From Candidatus Cloacimonadota bacterium (lineage in GTDB: Bacteria > Cloacimonadota > Cloacimonadia > Cloacimonadales > Cloacimonadaceae), in contig JAAYEF010000029.1 in NCBI GenBank assembly GCA_012728875.1, positions 1 to 64,000 of the forward strand: a stretch of DNA of 64,000 bases. Reading direction: 5' to 3'. The notes beneath the pieces are model-generated. The model had not been told where the DNA came from, did not search any database, and saw only the letters and a list, made by a program, of their open reading frames with translations. Both the position numbers and the translations under genes were made by a program. Shown here one piece after another: positions 1-11,463 of this stretch (its first letter is position 1; the number at the start of each line of letters is the position of its first letter).

Positions 1-27
1 AAAAAGGGAGAGGATTTACCTCTCCCA
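1..27 (-). terminator. Rho-independent terminator, minus strand
   Basis: On the minus strand an 8-bp perfect stem (GGGAGAGG/CCTCTCCC, 5-nt loop) is followed by a run of T (AAAAA at the window edge on the plus strand). It would end transcription of the small ORF just upstream of it. The T-run may continue outside the window. Confidence 0.75.
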
Positions 28-50
28 CAGTGTTTTGCGTTAGTGCATCA

Positions 51-260
51 TTACTGTTGCCAGGAATCTATGATGCTTTCATCCAGAATATAGACTTTTG
101 AGGCTTTCCTACTATTTAGTTTCTCCGTATCCACCCTCACTGCCTCCCTTTCTATCAAGCTCGCCACGCATTCGCCAAACTCTCTTTTTTTCATGTGGGA
201 GAGGTTCATCAGGTCGCTGTGTCTCGCTTTCCCATTGAATTTGTTTGCCAGGAGGTTCAC
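51..260 (-). CDS. Small winged-helix-like ORF, possibly the C-terminal remnant of a larger protein
   Basis: This 69-codon ORF begins at a GTG. The frame stays open upstream to a stop at 315-317, so about 18 more codons are readable without any ATG. The sequence, basic with the segment KKREFGECVASLIERE, looks like a winged-helix tail of the sort that ends primase/DUF3987-like proteins; that resemblance is an impression, not a match. There is no Shine-Dalgarno sequence before the GTG. The DNA behind it is repeat-rich non-coding sequence, which fits a truncated gene left after a rearrangement. A good terminator lies directly downstream, so the end of a real transcription unit seems preserved. 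It could also be a genuine small DNA-binding protein. Confidence 0.35.
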   Translation of the reverse strand: MNLLANKFNGKARHSDLMNLSHMKKREFGECVASLIEREAVRVDTEKLNSRKASKVYILDESIIDSWQQ

Positions 261-338
261 GATCTTGCGTTCGCCGGACAGATTATCAGGATGGGATGAC
301 TGATGTGATGGAGTTTATTACAAAGGGCAAAGCTGGGA

Positions 339-530
339 GATGGTGACAGGGCTTTTGGGGCGCCACGGACTGGATCCTATCGCTTCGCTCCAGGATGACG
401 CGTGGGTGCTGGGTTTGGGTGTGTTTTTTCTCGTGGCTGGCGGATGGTGACAGGGCTTTTTATTCCCAAGGACTGGATCCCTCACGTGCGTTCGGGATGA
501 CAGACTGGCTCTGGGTTTGGACGTGTTTGT
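339..530. repeat. Two degenerate tandem copies, period about 104 bp
   Basis: The 18-mer gatggtgacagggctttt occurs at 339-356 and 443-460. ggactggatcc occurs at 367-377 and 470-480, ggatgac follows in both copies, and ctgggtttgg occurs at 409-418 and 511-520. The order and spacing are the same in both copies. The central block (actggatcc, then a G/C-rich dyad, then ggatgac) resembles dispersed intergenic elements common in bacterial genomes. No ORF or transposase accompanies it. Confidence 0.7.
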
Positions 531-553
531 AACAGGTTTGCGTGTCACACAAA

Positions 554-577
554 CGTTTTAGCGTTTTAACGTTTTAG
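554..577. repeat. Three tandem CGTTTTAR octamers
   Basis: Direct octamers cgttttag-cgttttaa-cgttttag abut without spacers. A fourth copy stands alone at 605-612. Function is unknown; they may be repeat debris or protein-binding sites. Confidence 0.6.
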
Positions 578-807
578 GGTTCCCGCGGATGGAACGGAAG
601 AGGACGTTTTAGCGTATCCCGTGGCAAGCCCACCTTGCCTCTTTTTCACTTCTTATCTTCTTATCTTTAAAATCTGCGGAATCGGCGTAATCTGCGTGAA
701 CCAAAAGCGCCATCACCTTCTCCCAGCCATGCACTTTAGCGGCAAACCACCTCGCTAAAACGAAAATCCCCTTTTCATCCTCCCCATCCTGTGCATCCCC
801 AAATCCA

Positions 808-1569
808 TTAAGGGTCTGCGTGAATCAGACGCACTTCATTTGAGAAAAGCCAGGATGGCAGAAGTTCATAGTTCTGGTCGAAGTGTTCCAGGAGATGGGA
901 GTCGCTGCCAATGCTGAAGAGGGTTCCGCCCATGTCGCGGTAGAGGTCGATCTGCCATTGATCGGGCAGGATTCTGCCGTAGGGTTTGCGCAGGGAGGAG
1001 AAGTTTATTTCGAGGGCGATATTTCTGCTGATGAGGGCGCTGAAAATGTCCCGTATAACGCCCTCACAGTGCGTTTCCGGAGGTTCTTCCGTGAGATAGC
1101 GTTTGTGTACGCCCAGGTGTCCCAAGACGTCAAAATCGCAGTTTTCGGCGAGGGTGAGGTTTTGTTTGTAATAGTCTTCACTGTCCTCTTTTCGCAGGGG
1201 ACGCTTGAAGGGAATCGCCACATTTGTGCCGTCGGAAAGGAAGTGTACCGAGCCCAGACGCAGTTCGAAGTCCAGTTCTGCCAAAAACTCATCGGCAAAA
1301 GATTTCACACGGTGGAAATCGCCCACCTCCACGCCGCGGATGATGCGGAGTCCCTTGGGGGCAAATTTGCTTTGAAGCGGACGCAGATGGTCGATGTAGC
1401 GCATGAAGGCAGGCAAGCCCCAGCGGCTCAATTCCCAGGGGAGTAGGTCCAGATGTTCGGTGATGGCAATCAGGCTGTAGCCAAGCTCCAGAGCGCGATG
1501 GGCGAGTTCGCCGGCCTTGATGCGGCTGTCGTAGCTGAATTCAGCGTGGAGGTGGTGGTCAACCTTCAT
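808..1569 (-). CDS. PHP-domain phosphatase, histidinol-phosphatase (HisK/HisJ) type
   Basis: A PHP-superfamily metal-dependent phosphoesterase of 253 residues, close to the usual length of the HisJ/HisK histidinol-phosphatases. Metal-ligand motifs appear in canonical order: the N-terminal HHLHAEFSYDS, then ITEHLD, RGVEVG, GSVHFL, VLGHLG and, near the C-terminus, GSDSH. Family members hydrolyse L-histidinol phosphate in the cytoplasm using a trinuclear metal centre, but the fold is used on several phosphoesters and no other histidine gene lies nearby, so the substrate is open. The ORF-track start at 1716 would lie deep inside the previous gene. The ATG at 1569 overlaps the upstream TGA as ATGA and begins exactly at the first PHP motif, so I choose it. 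It is the last gene of the long minus-strand operon. Confidence 0.85.
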   Translation of the reverse strand: MKVDHHLHAEFSYDSRIKAGELAHRALELGYSLIAITEHLDLLPWELSRWGLPAFMRYIDHLRPLQSKFAPKGLRIIRGVEVGDFHRVKSFADEFLAELDFELRLGSVHFLSDGTNVAIPFKRPLRKEDSEDYYKQNLTLAENCDFDVLGHLGVHKRYLTEEPPETHCEGVIRDIFSALISRNIALEINFSSLRKPYGRILPDQWQIDLYRDMGGTLFSIGSDSHLLEHFDQNYELLPSWLFSNEVRLIHADP

Positions 1570-2324
1570 TTTGAAACCAGGATGGCGGCACCCAAAGCGC
1601 CGGTGATCTGAGGCAGGGAGGGCAGCAGAACTTCGGTTTGAAGCTGATGGGAAAGGCAGAGAGCGAGGTCGGAGTTCAGGGCCACACCGCCGGTGAAAGC
1701 CACGGGAGGACGCCAATCCAGAGCGCTCATCTGAACCTGGATGCGCTTGGCAATGGAGTTGTGGACGGCGCGGGCAATGTCTGCAGGAGAGGCGTTGTCG
1801 GCAATCATTCCCACAATCTCGCTTTCGGCAAAAACCACGCAGGTGGAGGAAATATCCAGTTCACCCCGGGAATCCGAGGCACAAAGTGAGAGCTCTTCCA
1901 GGCTGCACGCCAGGCGAAGCGCGGTCATTTCCAAAAACCTTCCGGTTCCGGCGGCGCATTTGTCGTTCATCACAAAGTCGCTCACTTTTCCGGCGTCGTC
2001 CAGCGTGATGATCTTGGAATCCTGTCCGCCGATGTCGATGATGGTTTTGGTTTGGGGAAGGAAGTGGAGCACACCCGCAGCGTGACAGGATATTTCGGAA
2101 AAAACCTTGTGTTTGCAGAGTTTGCGCCCATAACCTGTACAAGCCACTTTAGAAAAATCATCATAAGATACTGAGGTACGTGCGGATAGGCTTAGCATTT
2201 CCACGGATTTGAGGGGGTTTACGTCGGTGGCGAGCCAGTCGGAAAAGAGGATCTTGTCTTCACCGGGGCTATAGACCACCAGTTTGGTGTTGCGGGAGCC
2301 GATATCGATACCGAGACTTGTCAT
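1566..2324 (-). CDS. BadF/BadG/HgdC-type ATPase, 2-hydroxyacyl-CoA dehydratase activator-like
   Basis: A 252-residue ASKHA-fold ATPase of the family that activates 2-hydroxyacyl-CoA dehydratases and benzoyl-CoA reductases by ATP-driven single-electron transfer. The N-terminal phosphate-binding loop is GIDIGSRNTK, and DIGGQDSK is the second ATP motif. The two cysteines that bridge one [4Fe-4S] cluster between subunits of the homodimer are present, in NDKCAAGTGRF and SSTCVVFAE. Length matches HgdC (about 260 residues). No dehydratase alpha/beta subunit lies in the window, so this is either an activase working in trans or a family member with another client. The start at 2324 overlaps the upstream stop as ATGA; the ORF-track start lies inside the M16 gene. 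Confidence 0.88.
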   Translation of the reverse strand: MTSLGIDIGSRNTKLVVYSPGEDKILFSDWLATDVNPLKSVEMLSLSARTSVSYDDFSKVACTGYGRKLCKHKVFSEISCHAAGVLHFLPQTKTIIDIGGQDSKIITLDDAGKVSDFVMNDKCAAGTGRFLEMTALRLACSLEELSLCASDSRGELDISSTCVVFAESEIVGMIADNASPADIARAVHNSIAKRIQVQMSALDWRPPVAFTGGVALNSDLALCLSHQLQTEVLLPSLPQITGALGAAILVSK

Positions 2325-4924
2325 AGCAATATGTGGGACCATTGGTTTGAGCTTGTGAGCCATTTTTCCGCCACATCATTGATCTGGGCGGGGGTGACGG
2401 CGCGGATGCGCTCTTCGCGGCGCAGAAAGTATTCCGGGTCGTAGCCTAAAGCACCGAGGCTGGAAAGCATAAGCGCTTGCAGGGAAGGGCTTTCCGCTTC
2501 AAAGCGGTTCATGCCGCAAAGGTAGTTTTGAGCGCGCAGGAGTTCGCTTTCTTCAACTCCGTTTGAGCAAACGTCGGAAATCACTTCGCGGGTGAGCTGA
2601 AGGCAGGCTTTGGCGTCGTCGGGGTCGCTGTAGGAATAAGCGTACCACCAGCCGAGTTCATGGGTGCTGTTGTATTCAAAGCCGGTTTGGTAGGCGTAGC
2701 CATATTTTTCGCGTACGAGGTTGAAGAGGCGGGAGTCCATATCACCGCCAAGGATTTGGCTGAGGATGTGGAAAATGGTGGTTTCCTCTTTGTCTCGCGC
2801 GGGAGGGGCAAAGCCGCCCAGATGGATGATGGCCTGGCAGGAACCGAGCCGGTGAATCCGGTTTTTGACGGGGCTGGGCTTGGGCGGGGGGATGGCTCCG
2901 TTTTCGGGAGCGGAAAAATTCGGTTTGACGTCAAAGAACGACGCAGCGAGGTTCGCCACATCGTCCGGGGGAAGGGGACCCACCACGGCGAGGCTGAAAC
3001 GCTCTGGCGAATAGTGGGTTTGATACCAGGAAAGAATATCCTGGCGTTTGAGCGAGAGCAGGGACTTGATTCCACCGGGGAAGCCGGCGTAGGGACTTGC
3101 TGGACCCACCAGGCTTCTGAACCAACGGTTGAACGCTTGAGTGACGGGGTTTTGTTTGTCACGTCTCAGGAAGTCCACCGTGGTGTTTTTCAAGAGTCGG
3201 ATATGGTCGTCCGGGAAGGCGGGTTCCCAAAAGATTTCCGCCAAAACGCCCAGCGCGACGGGCAGGGCGCTGTGGAAACACTTTCCGCGGAAGATGGTGC
3301 AATCCGGCTGGGGTTCAACGTTCAGGGTCACCCCGTGTTCGCGGCAGGTTTTCATGAGCTGGGCGTGGCTGTGGGAAAGCGTGGCGTGCATCATTCCGGC
3401 GGAGCAGAGGTAGTTTATCCCGCGTTGGGCGGGGCTTTCCCAAAGCTGGCTGAGCGAGGTGGACAAAGCCACTCCGCAGACAGGCCGCTGGGGTTGATGG
3501 CGGTAGATGAACTTCAGTCCGTTGGCGAAAGTGGCGGTGTAAAGCAGGTTTGGATGGGCTTTGGTTTTGTAGAGACGCGTGGGGTGGGGGAGAGGAAACC
3601 GGGCAGGCGCTTCGGGCTCCTGAGCTTCGGGTTTCGGTTTTCTGCCGGAAAGCGGGAGAGGGCTCAAAGCGGACTTTTTGGGGGATTGGTGAATCACCTG
3701 TCGGCGTTCGGGAAGCCAGTATTTACGCGCAACGCGCACCACTTCGTCCACGTCCAGAGGAAGGATCTGGGCTTCATAGTCGTAGAGTTTTTCAAAGCCG
3801 TCGATGAACTCTTCGGCACCCAGCATTCCCGCCAGGTTTTCCACACCGTCGAAGCCGAAAAGCCAGGTGTTGATCACATCGCGCTTGATGAGTTCGAGCT
3901 CGTCGGGGTCGATGTTTCCGTCCAAAAGCCTTTGAAGTTCGTCGTTGAAAGCGCTGATCAGGCGGTTTTGGAGTCCGGGACGCAGGGGAGAGGCCACGAT
4001 GGAGGAAACGCCGTCCAAAACGCCGCTGAAAGAGGAAACCTTCACCGAGGACGCCAGCTTTTCGCCCTGGACAATCCTTTTGAACAGCCTGGAGGAGGGT
4101 CCGATGGCAAGCCAGCGTTGAGCCAGCATCAGGGCATCGCCGTCGGGATGGGGATCGCCGAGTTCGGGCAAAATCCAAGCCAGATATTCCTGTTGGTTTT
4201 TGCGCCAGAGGGTGGCTTGGGAAGGGGTTTCAAGGATGCCGTTCCCTCTTTGGATGATGGTTTGGGCGCTTTGGGGAGCCCAGGAGTCAAAGTGTTTGGC
4301 GATGGCGGCGGCTGTGGCCTCAGGTTCGTGGTCACCCACCACGACGAGGAAGGAATTTTGGGGACGGTAGTTTTTGCGGTGGAAGGCTTGGAGTTCCTTC
4401 AGTCCGGCTTTGGAGACGGAGGCTTTGGTTCCCAGAACGGGACGGCGGAGCGGGCTGTTTTGGAAGGCGGAATCCTGGATGAAATTCAGAAAATCCATCT
4501 CGGGGTCGTTTTTGCTTTGCTCCATCTCTTCGATGATGATGTCTTTTTCCAGCTTGACGTCTTCCAGGGTGAAAGTGGGGTGGATGGCAAGCTCGGAAAG
4601 CACCTTCAGCCCTTCATCCAGATATTCGGAAGGGAGCAGCAGGTAGTAGCAGGTGCAGTCGAAGTCCGTGTAGGCGTTCAGGGTTCCGCCGAGGGCGGAG
4701 ATGTGGCTGCTGATCTCGTTGTAGCCAAAAACTCGGGTGGACTTGAAGGCGAGGTGTTCCAAAAAATGGGAGTAACCGCCTTCAGAAGCGGCTTCCCAGG
4801 CGCTGCCCATGCGGATGAAAAGCTGGAGACAGAGCACGGGATTCGAGGCATCCTGATGGAGGATGTATTTGAAGCGGTTTGGCAAAAATCCCGCGGAGGC
4901 GCGGCGGAGCTGGGAGGAGGTCAT
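2321..4924 (-). CDS. M16-family zinc metallopeptidase, two-module, cytoplasmic
   Basis: An 867-residue protein with the two-module architecture of M16 (insulinase/pitrilysin-type) peptidases. The N-terminal module carries the inverted zinc motif HFLEH (His53, Glu56, His57), with a plausible third ligand in the acidic EEME stretch about 75 residues later. The second half, from roughly residue 460, repeats the fold but lacks the motif, as expected of the inactive partner module. There is no signal peptide or lipobox, so it probably acts on peptides in the cytoplasm. The long N-terminal extension in the ORF track is the folE2 gene read in another frame. The ATG at 4924, one base after the folE2 stop, places the M16 domain correctly. 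It ends in an ATGA overlap with the activase gene. Confidence 0.88.
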   Translation of the reverse strand: MTSSQLRRASAGFLPNRFKYILHQDASNPVLCLQLFIRMGSAWEAASEGGYSHFLEHLAFKSTRVFGYNEISSHISALGGTLNAYTDFDCTCYYLLLPSEYLDEGLKVLSELAIHPTFTLEDVKLEKDIIIEEMEQSKNDPEMDFLNFIQDSAFQNSPLRRPVLGTKASVSKAGLKELQAFHRKNYRPQNSFLVVVGDHEPEATAAAIAKHFDSWAPQSAQTIIQRGNGILETPSQATLWRKNQQEYLAWILPELGDPHPDGDALMLAQRWLAIGPSSRLFKRIVQGEKLASSVKVSSFSGVLDGVSSIVASPLRPGLQNRLISAFNDELQRLLDGNIDPDELELIKRDVINTWLFGFDGVENLAGMLGAEEFIDGFEKLYDYEAQILPLDVDEVVRVARKYWLPERRQVIHQSPKKSALSPLPLSGRKPKPEAQEPEAPARFPLPHPTRLYKTKAHPNLLYTATFANGLKFIYRHQPQRPVCGVALSTSLSQLWESPAQRGINYLCSAGMMHATLSHSHAQLMKTCREHGVTLNVEPQPDCTIFRGKCFHSALPVALGVLAEIFWEPAFPDDHIRLLKNTTVDFLRRDKQNPVTQAFNRWFRSLVGPASPYAGFPGGIKSLLSLKRQDILSWYQTHYSPERFSLAVVGPLPPDDVANLAASFFDVKPNFSAPENGAIPPPKPSPVKNRIHRLGSCQAIIHLGGFAPPARDKEETTIFHILSQILGGDMDSRLFNLVREKYGYAYQTGFEYNSTHELGWWYAYSYSDPDDAKACLQLTREVISDVCSNGVEESELLRAQNYLCGMNRFEAESPSLQALMLSSLGALGYDPEYFLRREERIRAVTPAQINDVAEKWLTSSNQWSHILL

Positions 4925-4925
4925 T

Positions 4926-5708
4926 TCAGGCCAGCCGGGGACGGCAGACCAGCGCGTAGGCGTTGTGGTTGTGGATGGATTCAAAGCTTTCCACTTCCAC
5001 GCTGAATTCCTGGATCCGGGGGTCGGATTCAAGCCTTTGCGTGGCTTCCCGGGCGATGTCCTCCACAAAACGAGGCCGGGCGTAGGCGGTTTCGGTCACA
5101 AACTTTTCGTCATGACGCTTCAGCAGGGGATAGACCGGGCAGCTCGCCACTTCCTCCACCACTTCGATGAGCTCTTCCAGCCAGATGAAATCTTCATAGC
5201 GAACCTTGAGAGTGACCAGGGAACGCTGGTTGTGGGCGCCTTCGGTGGAGATCTCCTTTGAGCAGGGGCAGAGCAGGGTCACGGGAATCCGGGCGCCGAT
5301 CCAAAGCTCGAAATCATCGGCGTAGGAGGCGTTGAAAAAGCACTGGTAGTCCATCAGGGCGGAAATTTTGGAGACAGGAGCCTGTTTTTGAATGAAATAG
5401 GGGAAAGCGAGGTCGATGTAGGCGGCATCGGCATCCAGAACGGTTTTGAGCTCGATGAGGAGTTTGTCCAGCTGGGCGATGATGTTGTCCTGATGATAGC
5501 GGTTCAAAATCTCGATGAAGCGGGACATGTGGGTTCCGCGCTTGCTGTGGTGGAGGTCAACATAGAGGTTCACTTCGGCGATGGTGGCTTGAACGCCGTT
5601 GGCACGGTCGTCAACCAGAATGGGATAGCGGACGCCCTTGACGCCAACCTTGTCGATGGTGATGCGACGACTGTCGTTTTGGGCTTGGATGTCGGGCATG
5701 GGGTTCAT
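4926..5708 (-). CDS. folE2: GTP cyclohydrolase FolE2 (GCYH-IB)
   Basis: A 260-residue protein of the COG1469/FolE2 family. These enzymes convert GTP to 7,8-dihydroneopterin triphosphate, the first step toward folate and, through the same product, queuosine. The N-terminal GVKGVRYPI and the THMSRF motif are characteristic, and the metal/active-site cysteine sits in LLCPCSKEIS. FolE2 is structurally distinct from FolE and often uses metals other than zinc. The ATG overlaps the apbE stop as ATGA; a second in-frame ATG three codons later (MPDIQ) is an alternative. No other folate or queuosine gene is next to it, so its place in this operon reflects general metabolic grouping. Confidence 0.95.
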   Translation of the reverse strand: MNPMPDIQAQNDSRRITIDKVGVKGVRYPILVDDRANGVQATIAEVNLYVDLHHSKRGTHMSRFIEILNRYHQDNIIAQLDKLLIELKTVLDADAAYIDLAFPYFIQKQAPVSKISALMDYQCFFNASYADDFELWIGARIPVTLLCPCSKEISTEGAHNQRSLVTLKVRYEDFIWLEELIEVVEEVASCPVYPLLKRHDEKFVTETAYARPRFVEDIAREATQRLESDPRIQEFSVEVESFESIHNHNAYALVCRPRLA

Positions 5709-6727
5709 TCGTCGTGCCAGTCCAATTCTTTCATTCCCATACTTTTAAGGGAGACGATCTTATCCTGTTCCTGATAGAAGATAACCGAATTGCTTTGGGG
5801 ATAGATCTTTAAAGCTTCAATGGCGTCAGCCGGAGGCAGCAGGAAGAGGGCGGTGGAAAGCCCGTCGGACCAAGCCGCAGAAGGATGGATCACGGTGATG
5901 GAAAAAACGCCGTCCACGGGGTAGCCGGTTTTGGGGTTGAGGATGTGGTGATAGCGTTTTCCTTCGTGTTCAAAATAGTTTTGGTAGTCTCCGGAGGTGC
6001 TCAGGGAGCCGTTTTTGATCTTGAAGCTGCCGATGGTTTGAGCCTGCACTCCGGCACGGGGATGGCGCACTCCCACCACCTGGGCGCGCTTTTGGCCAAA
6101 GAAGGTCATCCCGCTGGTGCAGTCTATCTGTCCGCTTTCCAAGCCGAGTTTTTCCATGAAGAGGCGGGCTTGATCCAGGACGTAGCCTTTGGCGAGGGCA
6201 CCGAAGGTGATTTGCATTCCCTTGGGCAGGGTGATGCGCTTCTCGTTGTAGCGGATCCTCTTGAAACCAACGTTTTTCAAGGCTTCCTGGAGGGCAAGGG
6301 AATCGGGGGGAACGGGGTCGAAGTCCGGGTCGCCCAAACGGCTGAAGCCCCAAAGGTCATAGAGCGGCTTCACGCTGATGTCGAAATAGCCGTCCGTGAG
6401 CTGGTAAAGACTGTCCGCCAGGCAAAGCAGTTCATAGGCGTGGGGGTCCATGGGCACGGGCTTTCCCTGGGCGGAATTTACTTTCGAGACCCAACTGGTG
6501 GAGTCGTAGTCGTTGAAAATGGCTTCAAAGCTCTTCATGAAGGCAAACACGGAGTCGATCTGGGCGCCGATGTTTTTGCTTTTGGAACTGGCGGAGATGG
6601 TGACCACGGTGTCCATCAAGTCCGGTTCGGCGCGGGTGTGGGAATAGGAGCGGTTGAACCAATTCCAAGCCCCGTAAGCAATTACGAGAGCGAGCAGGAT
6701 GAGGGAGATGATCTCTTTTTTCGACAC
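5705..6727 (-). CDS. apbE: FAD:protein FMN transferase (ApbE), membrane-anchored
   Basis: A 340-residue ApbE-family flavin transferase, which attaches FMN covalently to a threonine of target proteins such as RnfG, RnfD or NqrC on the outer face of the membrane. An N-terminal hydrophobic segment (IISLILLALVIAYGAW) serves as an uncleaved anchor instead of the common lipobox. FAD- and Mg-binding motifs visible are FGALAKGYVLD, the SLSTSGDY segment, and HHILNPKTGYP. No FMN-acceptor protein is encoded in the window, although the NusG-domain-II gene near 18.4 kb belongs to a family that often sits beside flavoprotein or Rnf loci. The gene lies nine bases after the zinc-ribbon membrane protein gene and overlaps folE2 by four. 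Confidence 0.94.
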   Translation of the reverse strand: MSKKEIISLILLALVIAYGAWNWFNRSYSHTRAEPDLMDTVVTISASSKSKNIGAQIDSVFAFMKSFEAIFNDYDSTSWVSKVNSAQGKPVPMDPHAYELLCLADSLYQLTDGYFDISVKPLYDLWGFSRLGDPDFDPVPPDSLALQEALKNVGFKRIRYNEKRITLPKGMQITFGALAKGYVLDQARLFMEKLGLESGQIDCTSGMTFFGQKRAQVVGVRHPRAGVQAQTIGSFKIKNGSLSTSGDYQNYFEHEGKRYHHILNPKTGYPVDGVFSITVIHPSAAWSDGLSTALFLLPPADAIEALKIYPQSNSVIFYQEQDKIVSLKSMGMKELDWHDE

Positions 6728-6736
6728 GCTGCAAAC

Positions 6737-7534
6737 CTATTTTTGAGAACGGATGATCTCGTATTCCAAGAGCAGGTCCGTGTAGTCCCGAATGGCAAAC
6801 CAGGACAGGGGCAGGGTGAAAATGAGCGGAATGAACGCCAGGGCTACGCCGAGCAGATTCAACAGAATCAGGATGAGCGACAGGCGCCAGAGCTGCCAGC
6901 GCGCCACATGGAAGTGTCTGTATGCGGTTTTGAAGGCTTTGAAGGGCTTTTGTCCCAAGCGTTCCATCAAAATCGGCACCGGCAGAAACACCGCCCAAAA
7001 GTAGTTCACCAAAACCACCCAAACCAAGCGCAGGATGGGGTCGCCGCCAAAGCTGGGAAGTCCGAAACAGACGAGGTAGATCACCACAAACCAAAGCACG
7101 GTGAGCAAGGAAAGCACAAGCTGGCGGGGATAGTGTTTCAGGGTGCCGAGGATGTCCTTGAAGCTCAGGCTGTGGCCTTCAGCGCGGCAAACCGCAGGGA
7201 AGGGAATCAGGAGGAAGGGGAAAAAGACCCCCATTCCCACCGCCATGATGAACAGGTTCAACAGCAGGGAAGCGGTGCTTTGCTCCTGGGAAAAGTCCAG
7301 GCGTCCGAAAAAGTACATCACAGCCAGCACGGCAGCCATGGGAATCATCCCTGCCACGATGGAAAAAGCCGCCGCCGGGATGTTCAAACCCTTGGCGGGC
7401 AGATACTTGTTCAGGGTCCTATTCAAGCTGGTCCAGGAGGAGAGGTCATTGGTGACCACCTGGGTTTGTTTGCCGCAATTTGAGCACCAAAAGTCGTGTG
7501 CTGCCAAAGGGGCGTCACAATTTTTACAGCGCAT
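6737..7534 (-). CDS. Zinc-ribbon multi-pass membrane protein, function unknown
   Basis: A 265-residue protein that starts with a double-cysteine zinc ribbon (CKNCDAP...CSNCG), followed by a short linker and about five or six transmembrane helices, including the stretches beginning IVAGMIPM, LLLNLFIM, LVLSLLTVL, LVWVVLV and LWRLSLIL. Such zinc_ribbon-plus-membrane proteins are common and uncharacterised. The ORF track begins at a GTG two codons upstream. I prefer the ATG at 7534 because GGAG lies five bases before it. It sits between nrdJ and apbE in the operon, with short gaps on both sides. I do not recognise a specific function. Confidence 0.75.
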   Translation of the reverse strand: MRCKNCDAPLAAHDFWCSNCGKQTQVVTNDLSSWTSLNRTLNKYLPAKGLNIPAAAFSIVAGMIPMAAVLAVMYFFGRLDFSQEQSTASLLLNLFIMAVGMGVFFPFLLIPFPAVCRAEGHSLSFKDILGTLKHYPRQLVLSLLTVLWFVVIYLVCFGLPSFGGDPILRLVWVVLVNYFWAVFLPVPILMERLGQKPFKAFKTAYRHFHVARWQLWRLSLILILLNLLGVALAFIPLIFTLPLSWFAIRDYTDLLLEYEIIRSQK

Positions 7535-7552
7535 GTTCACTCCGGATTGTTG

Positions 7553-10662
<3,110 letters not shown>

Positions 10663-11463
10663 TTATTCAAACCAGCTTTCAAACAGGCGCAAACGCTGGA
10701 GCTGGAGGTTTTTCATGCCCAGGATGCGGCTGGCAAGCTGATGAAACTTTTCTTCGTTGTCGCTCACGTAAAACTTGTCCACACCAAGGCGCTGGGTGTC
10801 ACAAGGAGGCAAAATGCTTTTCAGATGGAGCGCAATGGCGTCGGCGCTGTCCACAAGGTTCACCCCGGCGCCCAACTCTTCGGCAAAAAGCGCTTTCAGC
10901 AAAGGATAGTGGGTGCAGCCCAAAACCAGGGTGTCGATGCCTTTTTCCTTGTATTCGCCAAGGCAGTCTTTCACCACCAGGCGTGTGACCGGGTGATCCA
11001 GCCAGCCTTCCTCCGCCAAGGGTACCAGCAGGGGACAGGCTCGGGAAAAAACCTGAGCATTGGGGAGAAGCGACAAAATCGCCTGGGTGTAGGCGCCGGA
11101 ACGGATGGTCCCCTCGGTGCCGATCACGCCGATTTTCTGGTTTTGGCTGAGCTGAGCCACCATCTCGGCTCCGGGTTCGATCACGCCGATCACGGGGATT
11201 TGCGCCAGTTCTTGAAGAGCCGGCAAAGCCACAGCAGAAGCCGTGTTACAGGCAACAACCAGGGCTTTGATGCCTTTTTGCAGGAGGAAGCGAGCGTTTT
11301 GAACCGAATATTCAATCACGGTGTGGTGGGATTTGGGACCATAGGGAACCCTGGCGGTGTCGCCAAAATAAATCAGGTCTTCACTGGGGAAAGCGGCACG
11401 GATGGCCTTGTAAACAGTGAGTCCTCCCACCCCGGAATCGAATATCCCGATCGGCTTTGTCAT
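10663..11463 (-). CDS. murI: Glutamate racemase
   Basis: A 266-residue MurI, the cofactor-independent racemase that makes D-glutamate for peptidoglycan in the cytoplasm. The N-terminal GIFDSGVGGLT motif, the first catalytic cysteine in ACNTASA and the second in LGCTHYPLL are intact. Length is typical. The ATG overlaps the rnr stop as ATGA. After it there is a 33-base gap to kce, the longest in this part of the operon. The protein ends soon after the family's last conserved segment. Confidence 0.96.
   Translation of the reverse strand: MTKPIGIFDSGVGGLTVYKAIRAAFPSEDLIYFGDTARVPYGPKSHHTVIEYSVQNARFLLQKGIKALVVACNTASAVALPALQELAQIPVIGVIEPGAEMVAQLSQNQKIGVIGTEGTIRSGAYTQAILSLLPNAQVFSRACPLLVPLAEEGWLDHPVTRLVVKDCLGEYKEKGIDTLVLGCTHYPLLKALFAEELGAGVNLVDSADAIALHLKSILPPCDTQRLGVDKFYVSDNEEKFHQLASRILGMKNLQLQRLRLFESWFE

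Larger units (their letters stand above)
318..807. other. Non-coding region with short repeats
   Basis: About 490 bases carry no convincing gene; the 76-codon minus-strand ORF listed for 318-548 lies in repeats and has the composition of chance translation. The region holds a degenerate tandem duplication with a period near 104 bp (339-530) and three abutting CGTTTTAR octamers (554-577), with another at 605-612. A stretch around 670-710 and 805-825 uses phrases such as 'aatctgcgtgaa' that recur. The downstream end of the long minus-strand operon also lies here, but I see no clear terminator for it. Confidence 0.6.

Noticed and set aside
2660-5005. 781-codon plus-strand ORF
   Set aside because: Antisense to the M16 peptidase gene; composition reflects the reverse complement of codon-biased coding DNA.
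5885-7483. 532-codon plus-strand ORF
   Set aside because: Antisense to apbE and the zinc-ribbon gene, no motif.
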